From Nonomuraea coxensis DSM 45129 (GTDB lineage: Bacteria > Actinomycetota > Actinomycetes > Streptosporangiales > Streptosporangiaceae): a DNA stretch of 64,000 bases. The notes beneath the pieces are model-generated. The model was given only the letters and a program-made list of their open reading frames with translations. It searched no databases and had not been told where the DNA came from. The stretch covers positions 7,661,001-7,725,000 of the forward strand of contig NZ_CP068985.1 in the NCBI RefSeq assembly GCF_019397265.1, given 5' to 3'. This document shows positions 1-9,116 of this stretch, one piece after another (position 1 is the stretch's first letter; every line of letters begins with the position of its first letter). The position numbers and the translations under genes were made by a program.

Positions 1-726
1 GGTGGCCGAGTTGAACTCGACCGTCCCGATCATGCCCGCGCCCTGGTCGTCGTCCTCTCGCTCCTTGTAGTCGTCGACGGCTGTGTAGTAGTCGGACTCG
101 TTGTCCACACGATGAACGCTGATGGCGTGCGCCACCTGAGCAGCCGCGTCCACATTGATGTCCGTAGCATCGGCGATCATCCGGCCGAACAGGGCGATGT
201 CGACGGAGTGCCGCGCGTTCGCGATCCGCTTGGCCTGATCCTTGACGGCCTTGTCCTTGAAATAGTCCTTGTTCCCCGAGCCGTGGGCCTTGACCGCCAT
301 CTCCGCCAGCCCGTCAAGCTGGTGGGCGCTCAGGAACATGAGGTACTTCGACTCCGGTGCCGCCGAACCTCCACCCTCGCCGTTGCGGCCCGACTGCCTT
401 TTCGGAACCTCAATCTTGGAACCGGTCGCGGTCTGGATGGTCTCCGCCGCCAGCGTCCACGCGTCGCCCTGCTCGATCGAGCCGTCCAACTTGCGGATGC
501 GCTCGGCGAGCAACTCCGCGACTCGCCTGGTGCGGACACCGAGCTCGCTCGGGTCCAGCAGATCGTGGAACCCCTGCCGCGTGGCTCGCTTCCACGACTG
601 GCTGGACACACGAGCGCGCCGCACGCCGCCGTACACCGCCGTCTTGGGTGTTCCGGTGTCGTCGCGATTGAGGCAGCTCGGCGGGACGGTCTGCAGGGCG
701 TGGACTTCGAGGATGGTCCGTGTCAT
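1..726 (-). CDS. cas7e: Cas7e (CasC/Cse4), Cascade backbone subunit, partial
   Basis: Partial gene: 242 codons are visible and the 3' end lies off the left edge; full-length Cas7e is usually about 350-390 residues. In type I-E systems six copies of Cas7e form the Cascade backbone along the crRNA spacer. The translation begins MTRTILEVHALQTVPPSCLN and contains family-typical stretches (SSQSWKRATRQ near residue 42, DIALFGRMIAD, AAAQVAHAISVH, GAGMIGTVEFNSAT at the edge). The start ATG shares one base with the TGA of cse2 (TGATG), so the two genes are translationally coupled. Cas5e, Cas6e, Cas1 and Cas2 would be expected further left but cannot be seen. Confidence 0.93.
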   Translation of the reverse strand, partial: MTRTILEVHALQTVPPSCLNRDDTGTPKTAVYGGVRRARVSSQSWKRATRQGFHDLLDPSELGVRTRRVAELLAERIRKLDGSIEQGDAWTLAAETIQTATGSKIEVPKRQSGRNGEGGGSAAPESKYLMFLSAHQLDGLAEMAVKAHGSGNKDYFKDKAVKDQAKRIANARHSVDIALFGRMIADATDINVDAAAQVAHAISVHRVDNESDYYTAVDDYKEREDDDQGAGMIGTVEFNSAT

Positions 727-1379
727 CAGATGTCCTTGTCGGAGGAAGCAGCCGTGTCCGCCTCGGTGCGCTGGCCGGCGGGACGGTAGGAGTGGAAGGT
801 GCGGCCCCAGCGTTGCCGCACGTGACGTAGGCCGTCAGGATCCTGCGCCTGGTAGAGCTGCGTGGCCAGGATCCCGTAGTCCAGTGGGATCGAGGCGTTG
901 CGCAGCAGGATGACGACCTCGCGAAGCCGCTCAGTGAGCACCTTCGGCGTGGTCGCGGTGCCGAGGCGGACGAAGCGCCTGCGGATGGGCTCGTCGAGCG
1001 CGCCGCCAGGCATGAGCTGACGAACCGCGGCGCCCAGCTCCGCTCCGGCCCTGTGCATCCGCTGGCTGGACTTGGACTGCTGGTGCAGGGCGTACAGGGT
1101 GATGGCCGCGAACAGCGCGAACTCGGCCTTGAGCGCTTCCCTCTCTGACAGCCCCTGAGCGCCGTACAGCCGCTCGGTCCCGCCCACCCCCCACAGCTCC
1201 GGGACATCTTCGGGCAGCTTGCCTGCACCACGACGCAACTGGGCCAGAGCGCCGACGGCGCTGCTGCGGTCGGCCAGATAGCCCTCCTGCAGCTCCTTGA
1301 CGTAGGCAGCGGCGACCTCGCCGACAAGATCGGAGGCCGGACGCCGAGCAGTAGCCGTCTGGGGCGGGGATGCGGTCAT
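726..1379 (-). CDS. cse2: Cse2 (CasB), Cascade small subunit
   Basis: 217 residues, mostly helical and rich in Arg, Leu and Ala. Cse2 forms a dimer in Cascade that stabilises the R-loop. Family signs are the central segment ALFAAITLYALHQQSKS and the C-terminal segment RNASIPLDYGILATQLYQAQ. It lies between cse1 and cas7e with an ATGA overlap to cse1 and a TGATG overlap to cas7e, the usual type I-E order. The N-terminal 15 residues (TASPPQTATARRPAS) look disordered. Assignment rests on both position and sequence; no defect is visible. Confidence 0.92.
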   Translation of the reverse strand: MTASPPQTATARRPASDLVGEVAAAYVKELQEGYLADRSSAVGALAQLRRGAGKLPEDVPELWGVGGTERLYGAQGLSEREALKAEFALFAAITLYALHQQSKSSQRMHRAGAELGAAVRQLMPGGALDEPIRRRFVRLGTATTPKVLTERLREVVILLRNASIPLDYGILATQLYQAQDPDGLRHVRQRWGRTFHSYRPAGQRTEADTAASSDKDI

Positions 1380-3082
1380 GGTGCGGCCTCCACGATCTCG
1401 GATGGCTCGTCCGTGCCGGACGGGTGGATCTTGCGCGCGGCAGTCGCAGCGGCGGGCAGGGCGGAGCGCAACCGGCCGCGGAAGATCAGATCAGCGTGGG
1501 AGGCGGTCAGCCACAGGCTCTGACCCTTCTTCGTCTCGACGACCCGCCCCTCCCACGCGGGGTCGCCCGCAGCACGGAGCAGCTCGTTGCCCAGCCGACT
1601 GACGATCTCGTACGCCTGCCGCTGCCACTGGGCTCTGCCCTCAGCGGCATCGTCAGCCGGACGTATGGCGGCCAGCCAAGTGCGGAACGCTCCATCCAAC
1701 ATGGCGAACCCTTGGTGCCGCGCAGCTCCCCTACGAGGCTCTGGTTCCTGGCCGCCCGCTCGAGCCAGGTCGCTTGCGAGGTCCCCTAGGACGCCTACGG
1801 CGGCTTCGGCATCGGAAACCGCGTCGATCGCCGCTTGCCCGAGTGGGCGGTGGCCGGCGTGCAGCAAGACCACCGGCATGGTGACGGCGTCATCCACGAT
1901 CTCGTCGATGACGGACTGCTGGGTTCCGTAGCGAGCGCCGATGAGCCGAGCCCGGATGAGGTAGTTGGCCGGGAGGTCGCTTTCTACGGTCAGTCGCGCC
2001 ACCCAGTCGAGAATCCTGGGACGGACCATCCCAGCGGCCTCACCACGCTGCTCAGCTCCGGCCGCCCGTCCCGCCACCAGGGCTCCGAGCCCTCGCCAGG
2101 CGCTGCGGCTGACGTCGTGCTCGCGCGGGAGGTAGACCTGGGCGAGCCCACGCTTCTTCTCCTGGGCGGGGCTGCGTCGCCACGCGGTCATCGGCTCATG
2201 CTGATGCCTGTTGCAGGGATCGAGCGGATTACCGTAGGTGAGGATCACTCCGGTGACCGCTTGGCCGTCGTGGAAGAGCCTGACCCGGCGCGACTGCCAG
2301 GTGTAGAGATCACGGACGCCGGCGGGACGTCGGGTCAGCTCCAACGGGTCGGTCTGCCCCGGCTCGTCAGGCGGGCGCCGCCAGGCGGGCCGGTCCAGGT
2401 CCGGCTTGATACGGAGGTTCTCGGTGTCGAACGCGACCATGTTGAGCAGCAGCGTCTGCCGCAGCGTCTCCCCCTCAGCGAAGACGCCGCCCAGGTTGCC
2501 GGCCCACGCCACGCCCTGCGGGTAGGCCCGCCCGCCTTTGACACGAGGGTCGTCCAGGACGCCGGTCTTGATACCGGAGGTGTCGAAAGCATGCGCGTGG
2601 ACCAGCCAGCGAGCCGCCTCCGCAAAGGTGAGGCGGTCCACTCCGCGGCCGCGCATGGTGAAGAACGGCAGACCGTTGGGCACGTCGGCGACGATCCGGT
2701 CCAGGGCGTTGATCTCGCCCTTCGCCGTTCGCAGCTCCGCTGTCTGGTAGAAGGGCTGGCGAGGATGGAGGAGGTCGAACCGGTCACGATGTCGGTCCAA
2801 GTAGCTCGTGATCCGCTCGACGGGCAGGCCGTCGTCCCAGAGCTCCTGCCAGTCGGCGATCTCCGCCGGCCCGTCAACGGCGTCGTGCAGTATCGCGAGG
2901 AGCAGCCGAAAGAGCGCGAACTCCTGGGTCGGCACGTCTCCCACAAGTCGCCGCAGGTCGCCGGCCTGCGCGAACAGTTCGCGAAGCGACAGCTCGTCCT
3001 CGCTGCCGTCGAGACGCTGAACTGGTAGCCACGGCTGTTGGGTCAAGTCGAAGGACACCGCTGCAGGCTCCTCACTCGGCAC
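1376..3082 (-). CDS. cse1: Cse1 (CasA/Cas8e), Cascade large subunit, PAM recognition
   Basis: 568 residues, GTG start. Cse1 recognises the PAM and recruits Cas3 in type I-E interference. The N-terminus (FDLTQQPWLPVQRLDG, residues 11-26) is the family's typical opening, followed by a helix-rich segment (FALFRLLLAILHDAV). Residues 130-260 hold the segments FFTMRGRGVDRLTFAEAARW and GVAWAGNLGGVFAEG, typical of actinobacterial Cse1. The start overlaps the end of cas3 by 11 bases and the stop overlaps cse2 by 4 (ATGA), so cas3-cse1-cse2-cas7e form one tightly coupled operon. Confidence 0.93.
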   Translation of the reverse strand: MPSEEPAAVSFDLTQQPWLPVQRLDGSEDELSLRELFAQAGDLRRLVGDVPTQEFALFRLLLAILHDAVDGPAEIADWQELWDDGLPVERITSYLDRHRDRFDLLHPRQPFYQTAELRTAKGEINALDRIVADVPNGLPFFTMRGRGVDRLTFAEAARWLVHAHAFDTSGIKTGVLDDPRVKGGRAYPQGVAWAGNLGGVFAEGETLRQTLLLNMVAFDTENLRIKPDLDRPAWRRPPDEPGQTDPLELTRRPAGVRDLYTWQSRRVRLFHDGQAVTGVILTYGNPLDPCNRHQHEPMTAWRRSPAQEKKRGLAQVYLPREHDVSRSAWRGLGALVAGRAAGAEQRGEAAGMVRPRILDWVARLTVESDLPANYLIRARLIGARYGTQQSVIDEIVDDAVTMPVVLLHAGHRPLGQAAIDAVSDAEAAVGVLGDLASDLARAGGQEPEPRRGAARHQGFAMLDGAFRTWLAAIRPADDAAEGRAQWQRQAYEIVSRLGNELLRAAGDPAWEGRVVETKKGQSLWLTASHADLIFRGRLRSALPAAATAARKIHPSGTDEPSEIVEAAP

Positions 3083-5999
3083 GAGTCACCTCCAAACCAT
3101 CGGTGGACGTGTAGCGCAGATCGAAGCCTGCCAGCGAGCTACGACAGTTTTCGTCGAGGACGAGGACCAGTTCGCCGGCCAGCCAGTAGCTGTCCTTGGC
3201 CTGCCAGGCGGGAACGTAGTTGCGTTCCAGCTCGTCGATGGCCCTGTCCAAGACCGCGGGGAAGGAGAAGTGATAGGGCAGGCGTAACCCGCTGCCCGCG
3301 ACGATCCTGCCCAGCTTGGGCTCCGGCAGGGCGTCTGTCGGCAGTTCCAGCCCGCCACGCCGCCTCGACAACCCCGGCAGGGTCGCCAAGGTGCCATCAG
3401 CTCGGCGCTGCACCACGAGCACTTCCAGCGTCTCGCGGCTGTCGCGCACCTGGGCCCGTCCGCGCCGGGTGTCGTCCGCATCCCCCACGCCTGCGTCCAC
3501 CCAGCCGACCAGCGCTCGCCCTGCTTTCCCTACATCGCGGATTTGGAAGTCCTGCGCGATCTCCTCCTGCTTCGCATGATGGAGCGCTTCGGCGGTCGCC
3601 GCCTTCTCCATCACTTCCTGCCATTCGGGCGGGCCCACCGGGTCACTGCCGTACGCCGCCTGGACGAGCGGACTGATGTCCTCCGGCAGGCGTACGACGT
3701 GCCCGGTCTCATCGATCGCCGACAGGTACGGTTCGAGCACCGCCGCCGCGCGCAGCAGTGCATGGTCCCGGTAGATCAGGCTGGAGCCGCGTACCGGCTC
3801 AGGAGGCGTGGAGCCCCAATCCGCACCGGTGAGGAGGCATCTCGCGGTGCGGAGCTTCTCTGGACGATCGCCTTGGTCGGCGCCCCGTGCATGCCGGTGA
3901 AGCCGTCCTATTCGTTGCAGGAGTAGGTCCACGGGACAGAGGTCGGAGACCAAAAGGTCGAAATCGATGTCCAGCGACTGCTCCGCCACAGAACTCGCCA
4001 CGACAATATGCGGGCCGACAGGTCGGTGACCCCGGCTCTTCTCCGGCGGGCCGAAACGCCTCACGAGATCGTCGTCTTTGTCCGCCCGGTCGATATCGAC
4101 GAACCGCGCGTGTGCAACGCTGACATTTCCCTCGCCGAACAGGCCGCGCAAATACTTCGCCGTCTCCAGTACGCGATCAACGGTATTCCGAACCACGAGT
4201 ACGCATCCGCCGTCCGAAAGTTCCTGAGCGAGCCGCTCCCCCAAAGTAGTGAGATCGTCCTGCAACCGCTCGATGCGAACATAAGTGGCACGCCCAGAGG
4301 CCGGAGCTTGCGTCACGGAAATTCGCCCGCCCGGCTCGACGGCTGTGAGAAGGGGATATCCGAGAGCCTTTTCGACCTCGGTCAGATCTGAGTCGGTTGC
4401 CGTGTTGCCCGCGTACGCCTTGGACAATTCGCGACGACGCCCCGCAGGCAGCGTCGCAGACAGAACCACCACAGGCACCCGGTACGCGCCCAGCCACGAC
4501 AGCACTCGATCGAGATAGGAGTTCATGTAGGTGTCATAGGCGTGCGCCTCGTCGATGACGACCACCTTGCCGGCCAGCGCCAGGTGCCGCAGCGCGAGAT
4601 GCCGGCTCTTCAGCCCCATGAACAGCAGTTGATCGATCGTTCCAACGACGAACGACGACAGTATCCCCTTCTTACGCCCCCGCAGCCACTGGTGGGCGAC
4701 GAGTTCGGCGGAAGCCGCCGAACGATCAGCGCCAGGGCGCCATTCGCCGCCTCCGCCGTCCATGTCGATGCCTGACGCCGTACGGCTGCCCGCCCTCATC
4801 AGGGCAACGTAGTCGTCATTGAGCGCAGCCTTGGAATGAGCCAGCAGCACCGACCGCTGGCCGTTGTTCAGTCGTGCGTCGGGAACACGGCGGAGCCATT
4901 CCAGCATCCGCGGGAACATGGCGTTGCCTGTTGCCATCGTAGGCAGCGCGATGAAGCACCCTCCGGCGCCCGACCTTGCCGCGAAGATCTCCGCTACGGC
5001 CAGCGCCGCTTCTGTCTTGCCCTCCCCCATAGGGGCCTCAATGACGAGCAGTCCGGGCACCGACATATTCCGAGCGAGTTGCACCGCTTGCTCTTGGACC
5101 GGTCGTATGCGGCTGCCGGGCGGTAACGCGAACCGCGAGGCGAAGACTTCCGCAGGAGAGCGGGTCGGCTCGACCGGCTCCCACAGCTCCGGAATATTCA
5201 GCCCGCGCCATGCCGACTCCACCCTGTCCTGATCGCTGATGTGCTCGGCATCAGGGAAGTATGGAAAGAGGTCGGGATTGCTGGCGATCCAATCAGCCAC
5301 AATGACCAGGCCGGTCAACAGGGCCTGTGCGGGCTGCGAGAGACGTAGACCTCGCCAGCCGGGCAGCGACTGGGCGATCCCGCACATCTCGGCGCAGCGG
5401 TCCAGCAGCTCCCGCTGTACCCGCCGCCACAGAGACTCGCAGTTCGGAGTCCGTACGAGGTCCAGGTGGTCCGAGAGCTCCTTGATGTTCGATGGCGTGG
5501 GCGGAACGCCGTGATGTCCGCCGATGACGATGCCGAGTTGGAGCGTTTCGGGCCGCGACCAGCCGTGTTCCTCGATGAGCCACTCCTGAATCAGGAACTG
5601 TCCCACCAGACCATGCGGTCCCAGCTTCCGATCCAAGAATTCGCTGTGGGACGGCATGCGCAGCCCCGCTGCCCGCATCGCATCCGCGAGCGATTCCACC
5701 TGACAAGCAAAAGCGGGGCTCGCCTTGCCGATATCGTGAGTGGTCGCCAGCCATACCGCGAGCCGCCGGCCGTCCGCCAAGCCTCCGGGGAGCCCTTCAG
5801 CGATTACCTTCTTCACTTGTATTGGCAACCACTGATCCCATAGAAGACCGGCCACTGCGCCGCTGTCAGCGAAGTGCCTCCACAACGGCAACCACCCATC
5901 GGTGTCCCGATCATGCTTCGCCCAGACAGACCTTGCCCCTTCGGACAAATCACTAAAATGGGATATTTTCGATGCCTCCTCGCTGAGCACAGGGGTCAT
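3072..5999 (-). CDS. cas3: Cas3 nuclease-helicase, type I-E
   Basis: 975 residues from the chosen ATG. Cas3 is recruited by Cascade after R-loop formation and degrades target DNA. Order: HD nuclease domain with HD at residues 88-89 (LATTHDIGK), HHG near 162-164 and a further Asp in LVIVADWIAS; Walker A (APMGEGKTE, about 322-330); DEAH box (VVIDEAHAYDT, 483-486); SAT motif (VVLSATLP, 514-516); then helicase domain 2 (QRIGRLHRH). All catalytic motifs are present, so it should be active. An in-frame ATG 60 bases upstream (6059) would add 20 hydrophobic residues resembling a signal peptide. I reject it because Cas3 is cytoplasmic and the family starts close to the SHFSDLSEG segment. Neither start has a clear Shine-Dalgarno. 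Confidence 0.93.
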   Translation of the reverse strand: MTPVLSEEASKISHFSDLSEGARSVWAKHDRDTDGWLPLWRHFADSGAVAGLLWDQWLPIQVKKVIAEGLPGGLADGRRLAVWLATTHDIGKASPAFACQVESLADAMRAAGLRMPSHSEFLDRKLGPHGLVGQFLIQEWLIEEHGWSRPETLQLGIVIGGHHGVPPTPSNIKELSDHLDLVRTPNCESLWRRVQRELLDRCAEMCGIAQSLPGWRGLRLSQPAQALLTGLVIVADWIASNPDLFPYFPDAEHISDQDRVESAWRGLNIPELWEPVEPTRSPAEVFASRFALPPGSRIRPVQEQAVQLARNMSVPGLLVIEAPMGEGKTEAALAVAEIFAARSGAGGCFIALPTMATGNAMFPRMLEWLRRVPDARLNNGQRSVLLAHSKAALNDDYVALMRAGSRTASGIDMDGGGGEWRPGADRSAASAELVAHQWLRGRKKGILSSFVVGTIDQLLFMGLKSRHLALRHLALAGKVVVIDEAHAYDTYMNSYLDRVLSWLGAYRVPVVVLSATLPAGRRRELSKAYAGNTATDSDLTEVEKALGYPLLTAVEPGGRISVTQAPASGRATYVRIERLQDDLTTLGERLAQELSDGGCVLVVRNTVDRVLETAKYLRGLFGEGNVSVAHARFVDIDRADKDDDLVRRFGPPEKSRGHRPVGPHIVVASSVAEQSLDIDFDLLVSDLCPVDLLLQRIGRLHRHARGADQGDRPEKLRTARCLLTGADWGSTPPEPVRGSSLIYRDHALLRAAAVLEPYLSAIDETGHVVRLPEDISPLVQAAYGSDPVGPPEWQEVMEKAATAEALHHAKQEEIAQDFQIRDVGKAGRALVGWVDAGVGDADDTRRGRAQVRDSRETLEVLVVQRRADGTLATLPGLSRRRGGLELPTDALPEPKLGRIVAGSGLRLPYHFSFPAVLDRAIDELERNYVPAWQAKDSYWLAGELVLVLDENCRSSLAGFDLRYTSTDGLEVTRAE

Positions 6000-6232
6000 T
6001 AAAGTGCATAGGACCGCCAAGCGAAAGACACTCCCACAGAAAAGAGCCGTAAAACGCATACGACCAGGCCAGCGGATGATGCGGAAGAAGTTGCACGACA
6101 GGCAGCGATGATGCAGCCTAGAGCGACTGGATTGCAGCTTGACTACCTAAATACCCCTTATGCCCTTTATGTCGCTTCTTATGAAAGTGCTCCAAACCGC
6201 GCCCGTCGGCTGACATCGTTGCAGGTCAGCGA
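6000..6232 (+). promoter_or_regulatory. CRISPR leader and divergent cas3 promoter region
   Basis: 233 bases between cas3 and the first repeat. The stretch 6130-6190 is clearly AT-richer than its surroundings, as leaders usually are. It holds a possible -35 (TTGACT, 6139-6144) with AT-rich candidate -10 sequences at 6158-6172, but no pair has ideal spacing. Its identity as the leader follows from the array: repeats next to it are uniform, while those at the far end are degenerate. The cas3 promoter must also lie here on the minus strand. A 7-base match to the repeat start (GTGCTCC) at 6187 looks like chance. Confidence 0.6.
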
Positions 6233-7972
6233 GTGCTCCCCGCGCACGCGGGGATGGTCCCACCCTGACCAGCGTGAAATGGATGTCCCGGAAGTGCTCC
6301 CCGCGCACGCGGGGATGGTCCAAAGCCACCCACCTGGACGGCTATATCCCACCCGTGCTCCCCGCGCACGCGGGGATGGTCCCTTCTCGAAGTCTCCCAG
6401 GACGGTCGGATCCACGTGCTCCCCGCGCACGCGGGGATGGTCCTGCTCACGTCGCTAGCATCGGAAATAGCGCAGAGTGCTCCCCGCGCACGCGGGGATG
6501 GTCCCTGCCGCGCGAGCACATTGTCTGTCACGGTCCCGTGCTCCCCGCGCACGCGGGGATGGTCCCATCGCCGGCGTGGAGCACTGCGTAACGGTCAGGT
6601 GCTCCCCGCGCACGCGGGGATGGTCCCTGCATCTTGGCGGGCATCTTGAACGGGGCCGGGTGCTCCCCGCGCACGCGGGGATGGTCCCGACGTGATGACG
6701 GTGGTGACGCGGCCGTTGACGTGCTCCCCGCGCACGCGAGGATGGTCCCGGGGGCGCGGAGTCGATCGGCTCCCACGGGTGGTGCTCCCCGCGTACGCGG
6801 GGATGGTCCCGTCGTGGACGTCCGGGCATGGGACCAGTGGGAGTGCTCCCCGCGTACGCGGGGATGGTCCCGTGGGCCTCTACAAGATCGAGCAGGGCAC
6901 GCTGTGCTCCCCGCGCACGCGGGGATGGTCCCTGGGCGGCGTGGCCACCGCACACCAGCGCCTCAGTGCTTCCCGCGCACGCGGGGATGGTCCCTATCGG
7001 ACGTGGACGAGCGAGGGCAAGGCTGCGTGCTCCCCGCGCACGCGGGGATGGTCCACACCCGCGTACGACCCTGAAGGGAGTCACCGTGTGCTCCCCGCGC
7101 ACGCGGGAATGGTCCCGGCAACAACTCGGGGGCGGGCGGCCAGGGCGGGTGCTCCCCGCGCACGCGGGGATGGTCCCACCAGCCCGCCGCCGAGCATGAC
7201 CTTGACGATGTGCTCCCCGCGCACGCGGGGATGGTCCCAGCCACCGGTTCAGGCGGCCCGCGGTGTCGTTGTGCTCCCCGCGCATGCGGGGATGGTCCCC
7301 GATGATGATGGACGACATGAGCGACCGCGAACTCGTGCTCCCCGCGCACGCGGGGATGGTCCCTACCACCCGCACCTCAAGACGCAGACACGCGAGTGCT
7401 CCCCGCGCACGCGGGGATGGTCCTGGTTCAGTCATCCACGCGACGTCGATCGTTCTGTGCTCCCCGCGCACGCGGGGATGGTCCCGGCAACGTGACGAGC
7501 TCCGGCCCTTCCTCGCCGTGCTCCCCGCGCACGCGGGGATGGTCCCCATTCGGCCCACTTATCGACCTTGGTGTTCTTGTGCTCCCCACGCACGCGGGGA
7601 TGGTCCCTGCCGCCCTTGCGGTGGAACCGGACGCATACCGTGCTCCCCGCGCACGCGGGGATGATCCCACCTCGGGGACCACGATGCGGCCCTTGCCAAG
7701 GTGCTCCCCGCGCATGCGGGGATGATCCCCTCAAACCGGGCACCGGCAAGACCACGTCGGCGTGCTCCCCGTGCATGCGGGGATGATCCCAGCATCGCTG
7801 CTCCCCGAGGTGTCTCCACCTGGTGCTCCCCGCGTTGCGGGGATGATCCCGTGGGGTTGCAGATCGACCTCAGCGGCTTCGTGTGGTCCCCGCGCATGCG
7901 GGGATGCTCCCTCGCCCGGCGTTTCGGCATTGGCTAGACCACGGTGCTCCCCGCGCATGCGGGGAGGGGGCC
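6233..7972 (+). CRISPR. Type I-E CRISPR array, 29 repeats and 28 spacers
   Basis: Repeats are 29 bases, beginning GTGCTCCCCGCG and ending ATGGTCCC, with a GC-rich stem (CCCCGCG/CGCGGGG) around a short loop. Starts recur every 61 bases (29+32): 6233, 6294, 6355 and so on to 7944. Irregular steps are 62 at 6904-6966, 64 at 7271-7335 (35-base spacer) and 60 at 7823-7883 (that repeat lacks one base). Repeat direction, by comparison with the E. coli I-E repeat, puts the 8-base crRNA 5' handle (ATGGTCCC) at the right end, so transcription is rightward from the leader at 6000-6232. Repeats from 7640 on drift (ATGATCCC handle, loop changes), and the last at 7944 has lost its 3' end, marking the old end. 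Base 29 varies (mostly C, sometimes A or T). Confidence 0.98.
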
Positions 7973-8172
7973 CAAGAAGCCATGGTTACGAGCCACCATG
8001 CGCTTTGCATCCTTGAGTGGCCGGAGCAGCCGGTGGTTCGGTCCATCAATTCGCCGACGGCAGCCAGCCGGCGGTAAGGGTCCACAGAGGCGGCCACGGC
8101 CATCACGCGACCTCCAGAGATGCTCACGAACCCCGAATGATCACGTGGTGGCCGTCTTCATCCGATCAGGGA
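7973..8172. other. Intergenic stretch after the CRISPR array, nothing recognised
   Basis: 200 bases between the degenerate last repeat and the stop codon of the leftward SDR gene. I see no convincing gene, hairpin with a T-run or repeat remnant here. Confidence 0.5.
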
Positions 8173-9045
8173 CTACAGCATGGCCTTCATCGAGTCGCCG
8201 GCCGACAGCACGTACGGCTGCTCCGCCATGATCGACTCCCAGTTGTCCGCGATGGCCTCCGGCGTGATGTCGTCGGTCTTCCAGCCGGGCCCCTCGGCCA
8301 CGAACACCCGCGCCACCCGCCCCGCGCCGACCGTGAACACCTCGCCGCTGACCTCGCACGAGTCGTGCGTCAGGTACGCCACCAGCGCGCTCACCCGCTC
8401 CGGCGTGAACTTGGCCTCGAACTCGGCCGGCAGCAGCGACTCGGTCATCCGGGTCCAGGCGACCGGGGCGATGGCGTTGGCCCTGATGCCGCTGCGCGCG
8501 CCCTCGATGCCGAGCGTCTTGGTGAGCCCGACCAGGCCCATCTTGGCCGTCGAGTAGTTGGCCTGGCCGAAGTTGCCGAACAGGCCGGCCGGGCTGGAGG
8601 TGTTGACCACGCGGCCGTAGCCGGCGGCCTTCATGATCGGGTAGGCGGCGAGGCTGACCAGGAACGAGCCGCGTACGTGCACGGCCATGACCGCGTCGAA
8701 CTCCTCGACCGTCATCTTGCCGAACGACTTGTCCCGCAGGATGCCCGCGTTGTTGATGACGATGTCGACCTTGCCGAACGCGTCCACGGCCGCGTTCACG
8801 ATGTCCCGCGCGCCCTCCGGGGTGGCGACGTTGCCGGTGTTGGCGATGGCCTGGCCGCCGTTCTTGTTGATGAGCTCGGCCACCTCCGCGGCGGGGCCCG
8901 CGGAGGCCCCCGTGCCGTCGAGCGCGCCCCCGAGGTCGTTGACGACGACCTTGGCGCCCCGCTCGGCCAGCAGGAGCGCGTGCGACCTGCCGAGGCCGTG
9001 CCCGGCCCCTGTGACGATCGCGACCCTGTCATCGAACCGAAGCAT
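8173..9045 (-). CDS. SDR dehydrogenase, (R)-3-hydroxyacyl-CoA dehydrogenase type
   Basis: 290 residues. Short-chain dehydrogenase with the NAD(P)-binding motif TGAGHGLG (12-19), NNAG (98-101), Ser150/151 and the Tyr164-Lys168 catalytic pair (YSTAK). The opening (VAIVTGAGHGLGRSHA followed by VVVNDLGG) is characteristic of the dehydrogenase domain of peroxisomal multifunctional enzyme type 2 and its bacterial relatives, which oxidise 3-hydroxyacyl-CoA in fatty-acid or sterol side-chain breakdown. The start is well set: GGAGG lies 5 bases before the ATG. It is probably a single gene with its own promoter; a TetR-like palindrome stands just upstream (9062-9074). The substrate cannot be read from the sequence. 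Confidence 0.85.
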   Translation of the reverse strand: MLRFDDRVAIVTGAGHGLGRSHALLLAERGAKVVVNDLGGALDGTGASAGPAAEVAELINKNGGQAIANTGNVATPEGARDIVNAAVDAFGKVDIVINNAGILRDKSFGKMTVEEFDAVMAVHVRGSFLVSLAAYPIMKAAGYGRVVNTSSPAGLFGNFGQANYSTAKMGLVGLTKTLGIEGARSGIRANAIAPVAWTRMTESLLPAEFEAKFTPERVSALVAYLTHDSCEVSGEVFTVGAGRVARVFVAEGPGWKTDDITPEAIADNWESIMAEQPYVLSAGDSMKAML

Positions 9046-9061
9046 GGAACCTCCATGGCAG

Positions 9062-9074
9062 GAGAACAACGTTC
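9062..9074. promoter_or_regulatory. Candidate TetR-type operator of the SDR gene
   Basis: Palindrome AGAAC-AAC-GTTCT, 17 bases before the SDR start codon, with an adjacent GTAC-GA-GTAC at 9076-9085. It resembles the operators of TetR regulators of lipid and sterol catabolism such as KstR (AAC and GTT half-sites), but the spacing differs by one base. Function is inferred. Confidence 0.4.
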
Positions 9075-9116
9075 TAGTACGAGTACCATAACCCGCCAGA
9101 AGCCCGGCGCCACCGG

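Noticed and set aside
5999..6059. Extra 20-residue hydrophobic N-terminus of cas3 as a signal peptide
   Set aside because: Cas3 acts in the cytoplasm; the added residues have no counterpart in the family and the upstream ATG has no better ribosome-binding site.
6187..6193. GTGCTCC in the leader, like the start of a degenerate CRISPR repeat
   Set aside because: Only seven bases match; the stem is absent and spacing to the first repeat is not one unit.
6455..7558. Open frames with a repeated protein pattern (GTIPACAGST, DHPRVRGEH) within the CRISPR array
   Set aside because: They are translations of the CRISPR repeats, 61 bases apart, and not genes.
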